NCBI GenBank assembly: GCA_966250335.1
Contig: CBINGZ010000026.1
Span: 1 to 64,000 of the forward strand
Reading direction: 5' to 3'
Source of the DNA: OLB7 sp966250335
GTDB lineage: Bacteria > Bacteroidota > Ignavibacteria > OLB7
DNA length: 64,000 bases
Shown: positions 32,435 through 41,376 of the stretch, piece by piece
Layout of the letters: every line of letters begins with the position of its first letter
Numbering within the stretch: the first letter of the stretch is position 1
Notes under the pieces: generated by a model
What the model saw: the letters and a program-made list of their open reading frames with translations, nothing else
Databases searched by the model: none
What the model was told of the DNA's origin: nothing
Position numbers and translations under genes: made by a program

Positions 32435-33874
32435 TTACCTGTCCGGCACGTTCAATGCGCGGCGGACGGTGGAGAGGGTGCGGCGGGTGTGGTCGTCCCT
32501 GTCCTTGAGCGATTCTATCGTGCTGAGCGCGTGCATCACCGTGGTGTGGTCGCGCCCGCCGAAATGGTTGCCGATCGTCTTGAGCGAGGTGCTGGTCAGC
32601 TCGCGGATCAGATACATCGCAATCTGACGCGCAAAGACGATCTCCTGCTTTCTTGTCTTTCCGGTGAGGAGCGACTGGGGAAGATCGAGCTGCTCGCAGA
32701 CCGCCTTCTGGATCTGCTCGATCGTGATCACCGGATCGGGAACCGACGCGATCCCGCTGATGACCTCGCGCGTCAGCTCGATCGAGAGCGACAGATTCCG
32801 CAGCGAACATTCGGCCAGCAGCGAGATCAGACATCCCTCCATCTCCCTGACCGACGACGTGACGTTCCTTGCGATATAATCGATGACGTCCCCGGGAAGC
32901 TGATACCCCTCGTCGCAGCTCATCTTCTGCAGTATCGCGATCCGGGTCTCCAGATCGGGAGGCTGGATATCGGTGGTCAGTCCCGACTGGAAACGGCTCA
33001 CCAGCCGCTCGTCGAGCCCGCGAAGCTGCTTCGGGGGGACGTCGCTGGTCAGCACGATCTGCTTGCCCGACTGGTGGAGCGCGTTGAACGTATGGAAGAA
33101 ATTATCCTGCGTCTTCTCCTTCTCGGCGAAGAACTGGATATCGTCCACGATCAGCACGTCGACCGACCGGTAGTAGTTGATGAACTCCTGCGACTTGTTG
33201 TGCTGGATGGCGTTGACGAACTCCAGCGTGAACCGTTCGGAGCTGATGTAGATCACCGAGCAGGCGGGACGCTGCGTCAGGATATGGTGGCCGATCGCCT
33301 GCACCAGATGGGTCTTCCCCAGCCCCACGCCGCCGTAGATCACCAGCGGGTTGAAGCGGGTGCCGCCGGGGTTGTCCCCCACCGCCTTGGCCGCGGCGTA
33401 GGCGAGCTGGTTCGACTCCCCCGTGATGAAGTTCTCGAAGGTGAACCGCTGGTTCAGCAAGGTCGATTCCGGACGGACCGCCTGCTGGATGGTCGGTGTG
33501 GAGAAGGGGGAAACGGTCGGCGTGCCGCTGTAGCGGGCGACCGGAGCGGCGGCGGACTGGTTGCGCGCCGGCAGGGTGATCACCCTGGTCTCCGCCGGTT
33601 CGAACGCATCCTCCACCACGGCATGATAGACGAGCTGCGCGCGGTCGCCGAGCACCTGCACCATGGTCTTCCGCACAAGCGCGTAGAAATGTTCCTCGAT
33701 CCATTCATAGAAGAACTGGCTGGGCACCTGGATCGTGAGAGTGGCGTCCTCCAGCCGGATCGGCTTGGCGGGCTCGAACCAGGTCTTGTAGGCCTGGTAG
33801 GTTATATTCTCCTTAATGATCTCAAGGCACTTGGCCCATGCGGCTGGAGCATCGAATACGGCAACATCTGGCAT
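32435..33874 (-). CDS. dnaA: Chromosomal replication initiator DnaA
   Basis: 479 residues in the four-domain order: the N-terminal helical domain (WAKCLEIIKENITYQAYKTW), a variable linker (about 90-140), the AAA+ domain with Walker A GGVGLGKTHL, Walker B VLIVDDIQFF and sensor RLVSRFQSG, and the C-terminal DNA-binding domain with GGRDHTTVMHAL. It binds DnaA boxes at oriC to open the duplex. It is divergent from rpmH-rnpA-yidD-yidC, the usual replication-origin neighbourhood. The final residues RALNVPDR follow shortly after the signature. Confidence 0.97.
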   Translation of the reverse strand: MPDVAVFDAPAAWAKCLEIIKENITYQAYKTWFEPAKPIRLEDATLTIQVPSQFFYEWIEEHFYALVRKTMVQVLGDRAQLVYHAVVEDAFEPAETRVITLPARNQSAAAPVARYSGTPTVSPFSTPTIQQAVRPESTLLNQRFTFENFITGESNQLAYAAAKAVGDNPGGTRFNPLVIYGGVGLGKTHLVQAIGHHILTQRPACSVIYISSERFTLEFVNAIQHNKSQEFINYYRSVDVLIVDDIQFFAEKEKTQDNFFHTFNALHQSGKQIVLTSDVPPKQLRGLDERLVSRFQSGLTTDIQPPDLETRIAILQKMSCDEGYQLPGDVIDYIARNVTSSVREMEGCLISLLAECSLRNLSLSIELTREVISGIASVPDPVITIEQIQKAVCEQLDLPQSLLTGKTRKQEIVFARQIAMYLIRELTSTSLKTIGNHFGGRDHTTVMHALSTIESLKDRDDHTRRTLSTVRRALNVPDR

Positions 33875-33908
33875 CTAAGTAGGACCCTCAGCATACGTCG
33901 GCATTGAA

Positions 33909-33927
33909 CCAGCAGAGGAGCTGCTGG
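33909..33927. other. Short perfect dyad in the dnaA-rpmH gap
   Basis: CCAGCAG and CTGCTGG flank AGGAG (reading CCAGCAGaggagCTGCTGG), 35 bp upstream of the dnaA start. A second, weaker dyad CGCC/GGCG lies about 40 bp further on. The 226-bp gap between dnaA and rpmH otherwise holds A/T-rich patches. I found no TTATNCACA-type DnaA boxes by eye. The dyad may be an operator or a 5' UTR hairpin of dnaA. Confidence 0.4.
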
Positions 33928-34030
33928 CGATTGTGGGGGGCGAAGTTACGACGCCGTAAAAAGGCGGCGCAACAGTTCCACGGTTCCACGGTTGAAAAAT
34001 TGTGAGCTACGGTAATCCGGTCAGAAATCG

Positions 34031-34063
34031 TTGCCGAGTATCCCTTGACCGGTTGTATTTTTG
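34031..34063 (+). promoter_or_regulatory. Candidate Bacteroidota-type promoter of rpmH
   Basis: TATTTTTG (34056-34063) matches the Bacteroidota -7 element TAnnTTTG. A TTG lies 22 bases before it at 34031-34033, a loose match to the -33 TTTG. It is about 40 bp upstream of the rpmH start, which has a clear AAGGAG ribosome site. The assignment is by eye. Confidence 0.3.
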
Positions 34064-34100
34064 TCGTTCTTGATCGTATTCCATTCCAAGGAGCAGCAGC

Positions 34101-34256
34101 ATGAAACGCACATATCAGCCCAGCCGTCGCAAGCGCAGCAACGCGCACGGATTCCGTACGCGCATGGCGACCAAGAACGGACGGAAGGTTCTTGCGCGCC
34201 GTCGTGCCAAGGGGCGTCACCGCCTCACGGTCAGCGACGAGCCGCGTCACTCCTGA
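34101..34256 (+). CDS. rpmH: Ribosomal protein L34
   Basis: 51 residues starting MKRTYQPSRRKRSNAHGF, then RTRMATKNGRKVLARRRAKG and RHRLTV, the full L34 signature. The protein is very basic, sits in the large ribosomal subunit and is usually among the smallest ribosomal proteins. ATG 34101 is preceded by AAGGAG at 10-12 bases. It is the first gene of the rpmH-rnpA-yidD-yidC set, with rnpA 90 bp downstream. Confidence 0.97.
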   Translation: MKRTYQPSRRKRSNAHGFRTRMATKNGRKVLARRRAKGRHRLTVSDEPRHS

Positions 34257-34346
34257 TAGACGCCGATGATCCAGAGTGCGGATCGCGACCGGTAGAGGGC
34301 GCGATCCGCGCTTGCTTCATCCCCTTTCTTCAGGTCCACGATCATC

Positions 34347-34772
34347 ATGACCTCTCCTCCACGGTTCCCCGGTCTCACTCGCGCGGAACGCCTGCGGGCT
34401 CCGGCGCATTTCAGCGAGATCTTCCGGAACGGTTCCGGGTTCCGCACGGGACAGATCCTGCTGAAATACACGACCTCGCCGGAGAGAGAGGGCGCCCCCC
34501 TGGTGGCGTTCGTCGTCCGGAGGAGCGCGGGATCGGCGGTGCGACGCAACAGACTGCGACGTCTGCTGCGGGAGGCGTACAGGATGCGGCGCGGAGCGTT
34601 CGAGGGAGCGCTTCACACGACCGGCCTCCATCTGGTCGTCATGTGGACGGGATCGCCCCAGGAGGCGCTCCGTCCCGACTATTCCCGTATCTCCTCGCAG
34701 CTCGACGCGGCCCTGGCGCGGCTCATAAAGAAATTGAGGCAGACCGATGACCCAGCCGCCCGGACGTCATGA
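34347..34772 (+). CDS. rnpA: Ribonuclease P protein component
   Basis: 141 residues. The N-terminal part FPGLTRAERLRAPAHFSEIF and the RNA-binding RNR motif region VRRSAGSAVRRNRLRRLLRE are diagnostic. It binds the catalytic RNase P RNA and assists 5' maturation of pre-tRNA. The gene overlaps yidD by 26 bp. The C-terminal helix (AALARLIKKLRQ) is typical. The start agrees with the usual short N-terminus before the first conserved strand. Confidence 0.93.
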   Translation: MTSPPRFPGLTRAERLRAPAHFSEIFRNGSGFRTGQILLKYTTSPEREGAPLVAFVVRRSAGSAVRRNRLRRLLREAYRMRRGAFEGALHTTGLHLVVMWTGSPQEALRPDYSRISSQLDAALARLIKKLRQTDDPAARTS

Positions 34773-35055
34773 TTCTCCCCCTCACGCCCCCGGCCGGCCG
34801 GACGAACCCGGTCCCGGCGAACGCTCCGGAAGCGGCCTGCCGCTTCTCCGCAGAGCCCTTATCGCTCTTATCAGAATCTATCAGCGCGGCATATCGCCGC
34901 TTCTACCGCCGAGCTGTCGATTTCATCCCACCTGCTCAGAGTATACCCGTCAGGCGATCGAGCGGCACGGAGCCCTCAAGGGAATCGGCCTCGGACTTCG
35001 AAGAATCGTCAAGTGTCACCCCTTCCATCCGGGAGGGTACGACCCCGTGCCATAA
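34747..35055 (+). CDS. yidD: Membrane protein insertion efficiency factor YidD
   Basis: 102 residues. The first ~32 are polar and Pro/Gly-rich; the conserved part follows with LIRIYQRGISPLLPPSCRFH then PTCSEYTRQAI and IVKCHPFHPGGYDPVP. Three conserved cysteines are present. The family is a short amphipathic membrane-associated protein that aids YidC/Sec insertion. The start overlaps rnpA, so the N-terminal extension is encoded within the rnpA end. A later start cannot be excluded. Confidence 0.93.
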   Translation: MTQPPGRHDSPPHAPGRPDEPGPGERSGSGLPLLRRALIALIRIYQRGISPLLPPSCRFHPTCSEYTRQAIERHGALKGIGLGLRRIVKCHPFHPGGYDPVP

Positions 35056-35166
35056 ACCGTAGCATTTGTGCCGAAGGGGTCCCGCATCATTCGCGTCGGA
35101 TCGACGTAGCGGACCCGCTCGAACACAACTTCATTGATCCGGCCCCTCCCCAGGGGAAAGCAGCCT

Positions 35167-37110
35167 ATGATGGACAAACGCACAATCCTGGCCCTCGTGC
35201 TGATCGGCCTCATCTTCATGGTGTGGTCCTATTTCGGCGCACCGAAGCCGGAGGACCAGCAGCTGCCGGCCGCCGACACGACGGCCCGCACGCTCCCGCA
35301 GACGGCACAGACGCCGACGACCGCCCCCCCTCCCACCGCCGATCTCGGCCCGAAGTACGCCCCCCGTCTCCAGGGGGACGCGCGCTACATCACGATCGAG
35401 ACGCCGAAGTACAAGGCAACCCTCAACACCCGCGGCGGCCTGCTGGCCCGCTTCGAGCTGAAGGAGTACAACGCATGGTACGGAGCGCCGGTCCAGCTCA
35501 TCAACGATTCGGCGGGATTCCCCGGCGTCCTGGGCCTTACCTACAGGTCGCGCGACGGACGTGATATCGTCACCGATCACCTCCTCTTCGATATCGAAGC
35601 GCCCGAAAAGAACACGATCGGCGAGAACGACTCCCTCGTCGTGATCGCCCGTCTCCCGGTCGCCGGAAACGCCCCCGCCGGCGACTCCACCGGAGCCGCC
35701 GATTCGACCCGGACCGGCGACACGACGACCGAAGGGGGAGGATATATCGAAAAACGATTCGTCTTCAGGGGAAACAGCTACGGCATCGACTACGACGTCA
35801 CCATGCACGACATGGCGGCGGAGATCGACCGGAGCGCCTACGAGGTGACCTGGAGAGGAGGACTCAAGCTCCAGGAGCATAACTCCGTCGACGAATCCTC
35901 CCACTCCCTTGTCTATATCTCCACCCCGGAGGATCTGACGAAGTTCACCGCCGACGAGACCGGGACCACCCTCCGCGAGACGACGCAGGGGACGATCAAC
36001 TGGGTCGGCCTCTCGACGAAATATTTCGGGGCGGCGCTGATACCCGACGCGCCGCTGCAGGGCTCGGCGGTGGAGGCGACGGGGACGCAGGTCGGCGCCG
36101 ACTCGGCCGGCATCGTCAGGAACTACGATCTTGACCTCGCGGTACGATACACACAGCCGACGCAGACCCAGGGCTTCACGGTCTTCGTGGGACCGCTGGA
36201 GTACGATGTGGCCGAGCAGTTCGGCGTAACGGGGATGGTGAGCTTCGGGGCGCAGTTCCTTATCCGCCCGATCGGTGAGTTCTTCATGCTCCCTCTCTTC
36301 CGGTTCCTGCACGGCTTCATCGGCAACTACGGCGTGGTGATCATTGTCTTCTCGCTGATCATCAGGCTTCTCCTCTGGCCCTTCTCGATCCCGCAGATCA
36401 AGTCGTCGCGGAAGATGCAGCTGCTGCAGCCGAAGATCGCCGAGCTGCGCGAACGCTTCAAGGACGACCAGCAGCGGCAGCAGATGGAGACGATGAACCT
36501 CTACCGCGAATACGGCATCAACCCGCTGGGAGGGTGCCTGCCGCTGGTGCTGCAGCTTCCGATCCTCTACGCGCTCTGGGGAACGCTCAACTCGGCGATC
36601 GATCTCCGCCAGGCGAGTTTCGCGTTCTGGATCCACGACCTTTCGATCCCGGATGTGGTTCTCTCGCTCCCCTTCTCCCTGCCGCTCCTCGGGAACACCC
36701 TGAGCGGTCTGGCGCTGATCATGGGGGCCACCCTCTTCGTTCAGCAGAAAATGCTGATCACCGACCCGAAGCAGAAGGCGATGATCTACTTCATGCCGGT
36801 GCTGCTGACGGTCGCGTTCAATCATCTCCCCTCGGGACTGAACCTCTACTATCTCACCTTCAACGCGATGGCGATCGCGCAGCAGGTCTACATGACCAAG
36901 TTCAGCAAGAACCCGCTCACGCTGGAGACGCTGAAGGCGCAGGCCGCGACGAAGAAGAAGGGATGGCTCTCCAGGAAGATGGAGGAGGCGCAGAAGATCG
37001 CCGAGATGCAGGGAAAGGTCCCGCCGGGCGGGGCGAAGGGGACGGGAACGACCGGAGGCGTCCGGAAGGTTGACGGACGGACCCCGGTGGAGCCTCGCAA
37101 GAAGAAGTAG
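35167..37110 (+). CDS. yidC: Membrane protein insertase YidC
   Basis: 647 residues, the long Gram-negative form: an N-terminal helix (DKRTILALVLIGLIFMVWSY), a large periplasmic beta domain (about 60-370, with YITIETPKYKATLNTRGG), then five core helices including FFMLPLFRFLHGFIGNYGVV, LLLWPFSIPQIKSSRKMQ and YGINPLGGCLPLVLQLPILY. The tail is basic (PRKKK). It inserts and folds inner-membrane proteins with or without Sec. AGGGGA precedes the first of two adjacent ATGs (35167, 35170). It is 111 bp after yidD. Confidence 0.96.
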   Translation: MMDKRTILALVLIGLIFMVWSYFGAPKPEDQQLPAADTTARTLPQTAQTPTTAPPPTADLGPKYAPRLQGDARYITIETPKYKATLNTRGGLLARFELKEYNAWYGAPVQLINDSAGFPGVLGLTYRSRDGRDIVTDHLLFDIEAPEKNTIGENDSLVVIARLPVAGNAPAGDSTGAADSTRTGDTTTEGGGYIEKRFVFRGNSYGIDYDVTMHDMAAEIDRSAYEVTWRGGLKLQEHNSVDESSHSLVYISTPEDLTKFTADETGTTLRETTQGTINWVGLSTKYFGAALIPDAPLQGSAVEATGTQVGADSAGIVRNYDLDLAVRYTQPTQTQGFTVFVGPLEYDVAEQFGVTGMVSFGAQFLIRPIGEFFMLPLFRFLHGFIGNYGVVIIVFSLIIRLLLWPFSIPQIKSSRKMQLLQPKIAELRERFKDDQQRQQMETMNLYREYGINPLGGCLPLVLQLPILYALWGTLNSAIDLRQASFAFWIHDLSIPDVVLSLPFSLPLLGNTLSGLALIMGATLFVQQKMLITDPKQKAMIYFMPVLLTVAFNHLPSGLNLYYLTFNAMAIAQQVYMTKFSKNPLTLETLKAQAATKKKGWLSRKMEEAQKIAEMQGKVPPGGAKGTGTTGGVRKVDGRTPVEPRKKK

Positions 37111-37321
37111 GCCGGGCCGACCGGCGGCGCACGAGGCGCCCCACGACAAAATCGACCGGGGACCCTGGCCGTCCATAAGGGAGGCCCACCGGTCGAGCGC
37201 ATGTTATGCGGGGAGCGGCGACCGTGTCTACCAGGATACGGCCGCCGTTGCGCTACGGAGAGGGTGCCGTCGAACGACGGCGCCGACGGGACAGGGTCAC
37301 ATTATCCGATCGGGATATGAT

Positions 37322-38884
37322 ATGAATCGTCTCACGCATCTTCTTCCGATTCTTCTTCTGTCGCTCCTGGCCGCCTGCACGCCGGACGACCCGTTCATCG
37401 CCTCCCCCCTTCCGGAGGACACCGTCGACCTGAACACGGTCGCCTTCCTCCGCGTGGTCCATGCGTCGGACGACGCCCCGGCGGCCAGCGTGGTGGTCGG
37501 GGGGGCGCCGATGTTCAACAACGCGCCGCAGCAGTACCTCAGGTTCACGACCGGAGGGAACGAGGCGAAGTACTACCCGGTCGACAGTTCGAAGAACGGA
37601 ACCGCAACGACGATCGAGTTCAGGAGCGGAACCACGACGATCGCCTCCGGCAGCATGACGCTGCAGCGGGGGGGCTACTACTCGGCGTACCTCTACGGGA
37701 TCGACGGGGATTACGATGTTCTGATCACCGCCGACACCCTCTTCCCGAAACCGTCGGCCGACTCCGCGCGATACCGGGTCGTGAACCTCTCCCCCGACTC
37801 CCCGGCCCTTCAGGTCCGTCAGGGAACGGAGGAGCCGGCGAAGGCGCCGGTGGTGATCGACAGGATCACCTACGGGAGGGCGAGCGGATACGTCAGGAGC
37901 AAGGCGCATCCGATCGGCGCGGGGACGGGACTCTATCTCTACGACGCCGACAAGTCGGCCGAGGTCCTGCGGATCGATCCCCCCTTCATCATCCTCCCCG
38001 GCGAAGCTGTCTTCACGATCGTGACGACCGGCTACACGAAGCCGACCGGCGAGAGCGAGTTCATCCACCCGAGTCTCTTCCAGGAGAACCGCGCCCCGGC
38101 GATCAACGAGCGGCTCTACGGCGGGCTGCCGATCGGCATCCAGCTCGGAGCGCTCCGTCTGATCAACCTTGTGGCCAACGGCGACACGGTCTCGGTCGAC
38201 CTTTCGATCCTGGACAACCTGCGCCAGGAGATCTACGCACGGAACGAATACTACAGAAAGGATCTGACCAGGAGCCATCCCGTGGTCTGGCAGAAATATC
38301 ATGCCGAGCTGCAGAAGACGACCGACACCGTCACCCCGTACTTCATGCTGAGCCTGCTGCTGCGGAACCAGTATCCATATCAGATCGAGATACACAAGTT
38401 CCAGTCCGATTACGGCGAGCGGCTCTACGCCTACCAGACCCGCATGGTGGACGGGCCGAGGAACGACCTGGTGATGGCGCCGAACCAGCGATACTCGGTC
38501 TACGTCTACGGTCCGTTCGACACCACGAAGGCGAAATCGGTCGCGGTCCACGACAACGTCCCGAGCCCGACGCCGGGGTTCACGCGGGTGCGACTCTTCC
38601 ATGGAAGTTTCAAGGACTCCACGCGGTCGGTGTCGGTCAGGGTAGCGGGGGCGACGGGGAAGCAGATGACGTACGGCGAGGCGCCCGACGGGGTCACCGG
38701 ATCGTTCGAAGTAACGCCCGGCGTTCACGACGTGGAAGTACTTGATCAGGCGGGGAACGTTATCCACACGCAGAGGGATATAAGGTTCGACGCCAATACG
38801 TCGTATATGCTCGCGTTCTCCAACGGCTGGACCGGCGACGTGCGGATGATCACGGCCGTTTCGGAGAACGTCATCATCAGGTAA
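37322..38884 (+). CDS. DUF4397-domain lipoprotein
   Basis: 520 residues with a lipobox (LSLLAACTPDD, cysteine near residue 19). At least three DUF4397-like beta-sandwich repeats can be seen from shared patterns: FLRVVHASDDAPAASVVVGG, YRVVNLSPDSPALQVRQG, and TRVRLFHGSFKDSTRSVSVR, each with a GxxxxY turn (YYSAYLYG, YSVYVYG). A more variable middle part contains PYFMLSLLLRNQ. It is a periplasmic or outer-membrane-anchored protein of unknown role. It lies between yidC and asd in the same direction, with a 211-bp gap containing an imperfect CGACCGG/CCGGTCG inverted repeat. Confidence 0.82.
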   Translation: MNRLTHLLPILLLSLLAACTPDDPFIASPLPEDTVDLNTVAFLRVVHASDDAPAASVVVGGAPMFNNAPQQYLRFTTGGNEAKYYPVDSSKNGTATTIEFRSGTTTIASGSMTLQRGGYYSAYLYGIDGDYDVLITADTLFPKPSADSARYRVVNLSPDSPALQVRQGTEEPAKAPVVIDRITYGRASGYVRSKAHPIGAGTGLYLYDADKSAEVLRIDPPFIILPGEAVFTIVTTGYTKPTGESEFIHPSLFQENRAPAINERLYGGLPIGIQLGALRLINLVANGDTVSVDLSILDNLRQEIYARNEYYRKDLTRSHPVVWQKYHAELQKTTDTVTPYFMLSLLLRNQYPYQIEIHKFQSDYGERLYAYQTRMVDGPRNDLVMAPNQRYSVYVYGPFDTTKAKSVAVHDNVPSPTPGFTRVRLFHGSFKDSTRSVSVRVAGATGKQMTYGEAPDGVTGSFEVTPGVHDVEVLDQAGNVIHTQRDIRFDANTSYMLAFSNGWTGDVRMITAVSENVIIR

Positions 38885-38907
38885 CCCCAGGGAGACGAAA
38901 GAACGTA

Positions 38908-39891
38908 ATGGGACATACTTTCGCCGTGGTCGGAGCCACCGGGCTCGTCGGGCGCACCATGCTGCGCGTGCTTGAGGAACGGAACATGCCGGTCGAGTCG
39001 CTGAAACTGCTTGCCTCCGCCAACTCGGCGGGAAAGAAGGTCAGGTGGAAAGGAAAGACCCACACGGTGGAGGAGCTTCGCGAGGATTCGTTCACGGGGG
39101 TCGATATCGCTCTCTTCTCGGCGGGGGCTTCGATCAGCCGCCGGTTCGCGCCGATCGCGGCGGCCGCCGGCGCAGTGGCGATCGACAACTCGAGCGCATG
39201 GCGGATGGAGAAAGGGGTCCCGCTGGTCGTGCCGGAGGTGAACCCGCACGCGCTGGCGAAGCACAGGGGGATCATCGCCAACCCCAACTGTTCGACGATC
39301 CAGCTCGTGGTGGCGCTGAAGCCGCTGCACGACGCCTTCGGACTGAAGCGTGTGGTCGTCTCCACCTACCAGGCGGTCTCCGGCGCCGGACAGAGCGCGG
39401 TCGATCAGCTTATGGCCGAGCTGAAGGGGAAGGAGCCCGCGAAGCGGAAGTTCAGCCGGCAGGCGGCGTTCAATACGATATTCCACTCGTTCCTCGACGG
39501 AAACGATTACTCGGAGGAAGAGGTAAAGATGATGAACGAGACGCGGAAGATCATGGAGCTGCCGAAGCTGGCCGCCACCATGACCTGCGTCCGCATCCCG
39601 ACGACGGCCGGGCATGCCGAGTCGGTGAACGTCGAGTTCGAGAAGCCCGCCACGCCCGCCAGGGTCCGCGCCCTCCTCAGGAAGACGCCCGGAGTCGTCG
39701 TCATGGACGACGTGGCGCAGGATATCTACCCCACCGTGCTCGATGTCGATGACAGGGACGAGGTGCTGGTGGGAAGGATCAGAAAGGACGCATCGCAGCC
39801 GAACACGCTGAACATGTGGGTGGTGGGGAACAATGTGAGAAAAGGGGCGGCGACGAACGCGGTGCAGATCGCGGAACTGCTGCTGAAGTAA
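38908..39891 (+). CDS. asd: Aspartate-semialdehyde dehydrogenase
   Basis: 327 residues. The Rossmann start FAVVGATGLVGRTMLRVL, the catalytic cysteine in ANPNCSTIQLV, STYQAVSGAGQSA, and the substrate arginine region RIPTTAGHAESVNVEF are as in bacterial ASADH of the Gram-negative-like type. It makes aspartate semialdehyde for lysine, diaminopimelate, threonine and methionine. GGGAGA stands before ATG 38908. It ends in a 386-bp convergent gap that holds palindromic repeat copy 2. Confidence 0.96.
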   Translation: MGHTFAVVGATGLVGRTMLRVLEERNMPVESLKLLASANSAGKKVRWKGKTHTVEELREDSFTGVDIALFSAGASISRRFAPIAAAAGAVAIDNSSAWRMEKGVPLVVPEVNPHALAKHRGIIANPNCSTIQLVVALKPLHDAFGLKRVVVSTYQAVSGAGQSAVDQLMAELKGKEPAKRKFSRQAAFNTIFHSFLDGNDYSEEEVKMMNETRKIMELPKLAATMTCVRIPTTAGHAESVNVEFEKPATPARVRALLRKTPGVVVMDDVAQDIYPTVLDVDDRDEVLVGRIRKDASQPNTLNMWVVGNNVRKGAATNAVQIAELLLK

Positions 39892-40050
39892 GCCGCGCTG
39901 ATCGGCATCGATTGAAACTCTTCGCGGCATCCGCCTCAACGATTCGAAGACTGGGATTGAATCCCAATCCGATCAATCATTGAACGATTGCGGGCGTTGC
40001 CGCACAAAAGATCCGGGTTGCATGGAAGCCCGATGTCGCCGTGATCGGCC

Positions 40051-40213
40051 CCCGAAGGGAGCACCGATTTGCAGCTCAGGTCATTCATAATTTCTTAAGC
40101 GCCGAAGGTGCGTACCATTCTTCTTTTCCGTAAAGAGGAAGAATGGTACGCACCTTCGGCGCTTTCTATCTGAACGGGGATGTCGCGCTACACATGGTTC
40201 GCCCCTTCGGTGC
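40051..40213. repeat. Nested palindromic repeat, copy 2
   Basis: The inner arms at 40098-40123 and 40138-40163 are identical to those of copy 1, with a 14-base spacer instead of about 25. The outer blocks CCCGAAGGGAGCACC (40051-40065) and GGTTCGCCCCTTCGG (40197-40211) are kept as well. The spacers have drifted (TTTGCAGCTC here against TTTGTAGCAA in copy 1), while the arms have not. It lies in the convergent asd-aroC gap (39892-40277), where it could also act as a transcription block in both directions. The rest of that gap has only short inverted repeats (for example GGGATTG/CAATCC near 39955) and no gene. Confidence 0.85.
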
Positions 40214-40277
40214 TGGTGAGGACTACAATCATTCTGCAATAACGGTCACATGAACTCATCGTATTGATCCATATCAT

Positions 40278-41360
40278 CTACTGCGACGAGATGCGCGAGC
40301 CCCGGCTCATCAGCAGCATGTCGGCGAGCACGAGCAGGGTCATCGCTTCGACCACCGGAACGGCTCGCAGCACGATAGAGGGGTCGTGGCGTCCCTTGAT
40401 CGTGTGGTCCACCACCTCCCCCTCCTTCGACCCGTGCTGCTGTTCCCGGGCGATCGATGAGGGGGGCTTGAAGGCGACGTCGAAGCGGATCGGCATCCCG
40501 TTCGAGATCCCCCCCTGGATTCCTCCGGAATTGTTCGTGATCGTCCTGAGCGATTCCCCGACCGTCTCGAACTGATCGTTGTTCTCCGAGCCGCGCCGCC
40601 CGGCGACCCGGAACCCCGCCCCGACCTGAAATCCCATCGCCCCGTTGATCGACATCATGGCCGAGGCGAGCGTCGCGTTCAGCTTGTCGTAGATCGGCTC
40701 CCCCAGCCCCGCCGGGACGCCGTCGACGACGACGGAGACGATCCCGCCGGTCGAGTCTCCCTCCCCGCGCAACGTCGTAAGGAAGGTCTCCATCTCCCGT
40801 TCCGCGACGGGGTCGTCGCAGCGGACGGACGACTCGTAGATCAGCCGCCCCTCCATCTCCGCTACATCTCGCGATACGATCGAGCCCATCGCCGTGACGG
40901 CCGTGCGGATCGTCATCGACGTCTCGACCCCGAGGAGCATGCGGGCCACGGCTCCACCGGCCACGCGGGCCAGCGTCTCCCGCGCCGACGCCCTGCCGCC
41001 GCCGCGATGATCGCGCAGACCGTACTTCGTGTCGTAGGTGAAGTCGGCGTGCGAGGGACGGTAGAGATCCTTGAGCGCGTTGTAATCGCTCGAACGCTGA
41101 TCGGAGTTCCGCACGAAGATCCCGATCGGGCTGCCGGTGGTATACCCCTCGAACACTCCCCCCAGAATCTCAGGCTCGTCGCTCTCCTTCCGCGCCGTCG
41201 CCAGCGGGCCCCCCGGCCGACGGCGCGCCAGGTCGCGGCGGAGCAGCCCGATGTCGAACGGAACCCCGGCGGGGCAGCCGTCCACCACGGCGCCGATGCC
41301 GGGACCGTGCGATTCGCCGAAGGTCGTGAGACGGAAGAGATGTCCGAAGGTGTTCGCCAT
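40278..41360 (-). CDS. aroC: Chorismate synthase
   Basis: 360 residues. Motifs include FGESHGPGIGAVVDGCPAG at the start, SSDYNALKDLYRPSHADFTY, GGGRASARETLARVAGGA, and GGIQGGISNGMPI, covering the FMN and EPSP binding regions. It performs the last shikimate step, EPSP to chorismate. It is the last gene of a 12-kb minus-strand array, 16 bp after aroQ. Confidence 0.96.
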   Translation of the reverse strand: MANTFGHLFRLTTFGESHGPGIGAVVDGCPAGVPFDIGLLRRDLARRRPGGPLATARKESDEPEILGGVFEGYTTGSPIGIFVRNSDQRSSDYNALKDLYRPSHADFTYDTKYGLRDHRGGGRASARETLARVAGGAVARMLLGVETSMTIRTAVTAMGSIVSRDVAEMEGRLIYESSVRCDDPVAEREMETFLTTLRGEGDSTGGIVSVVVDGVPAGLGEPIYDKLNATLASAMMSINGAMGFQVGAGFRVAGRRGSENNDQFETVGESLRTITNNSGGIQGGISNGMPIRFDVAFKPPSSIAREQQHGSKEGEVVDHTIKGRHDPSIVLRAVPVVEAMTLLVLADMLLMSRGSRISSQ

Positions 41361-41376
41361 AAAAGATCGGGTTCCG

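Noticed and set aside
33875..34100. oriC with DnaA boxes
   Set aside because: No convincing TTATNCACA or near matches were found by eye. Only the gene order supports an origin here.
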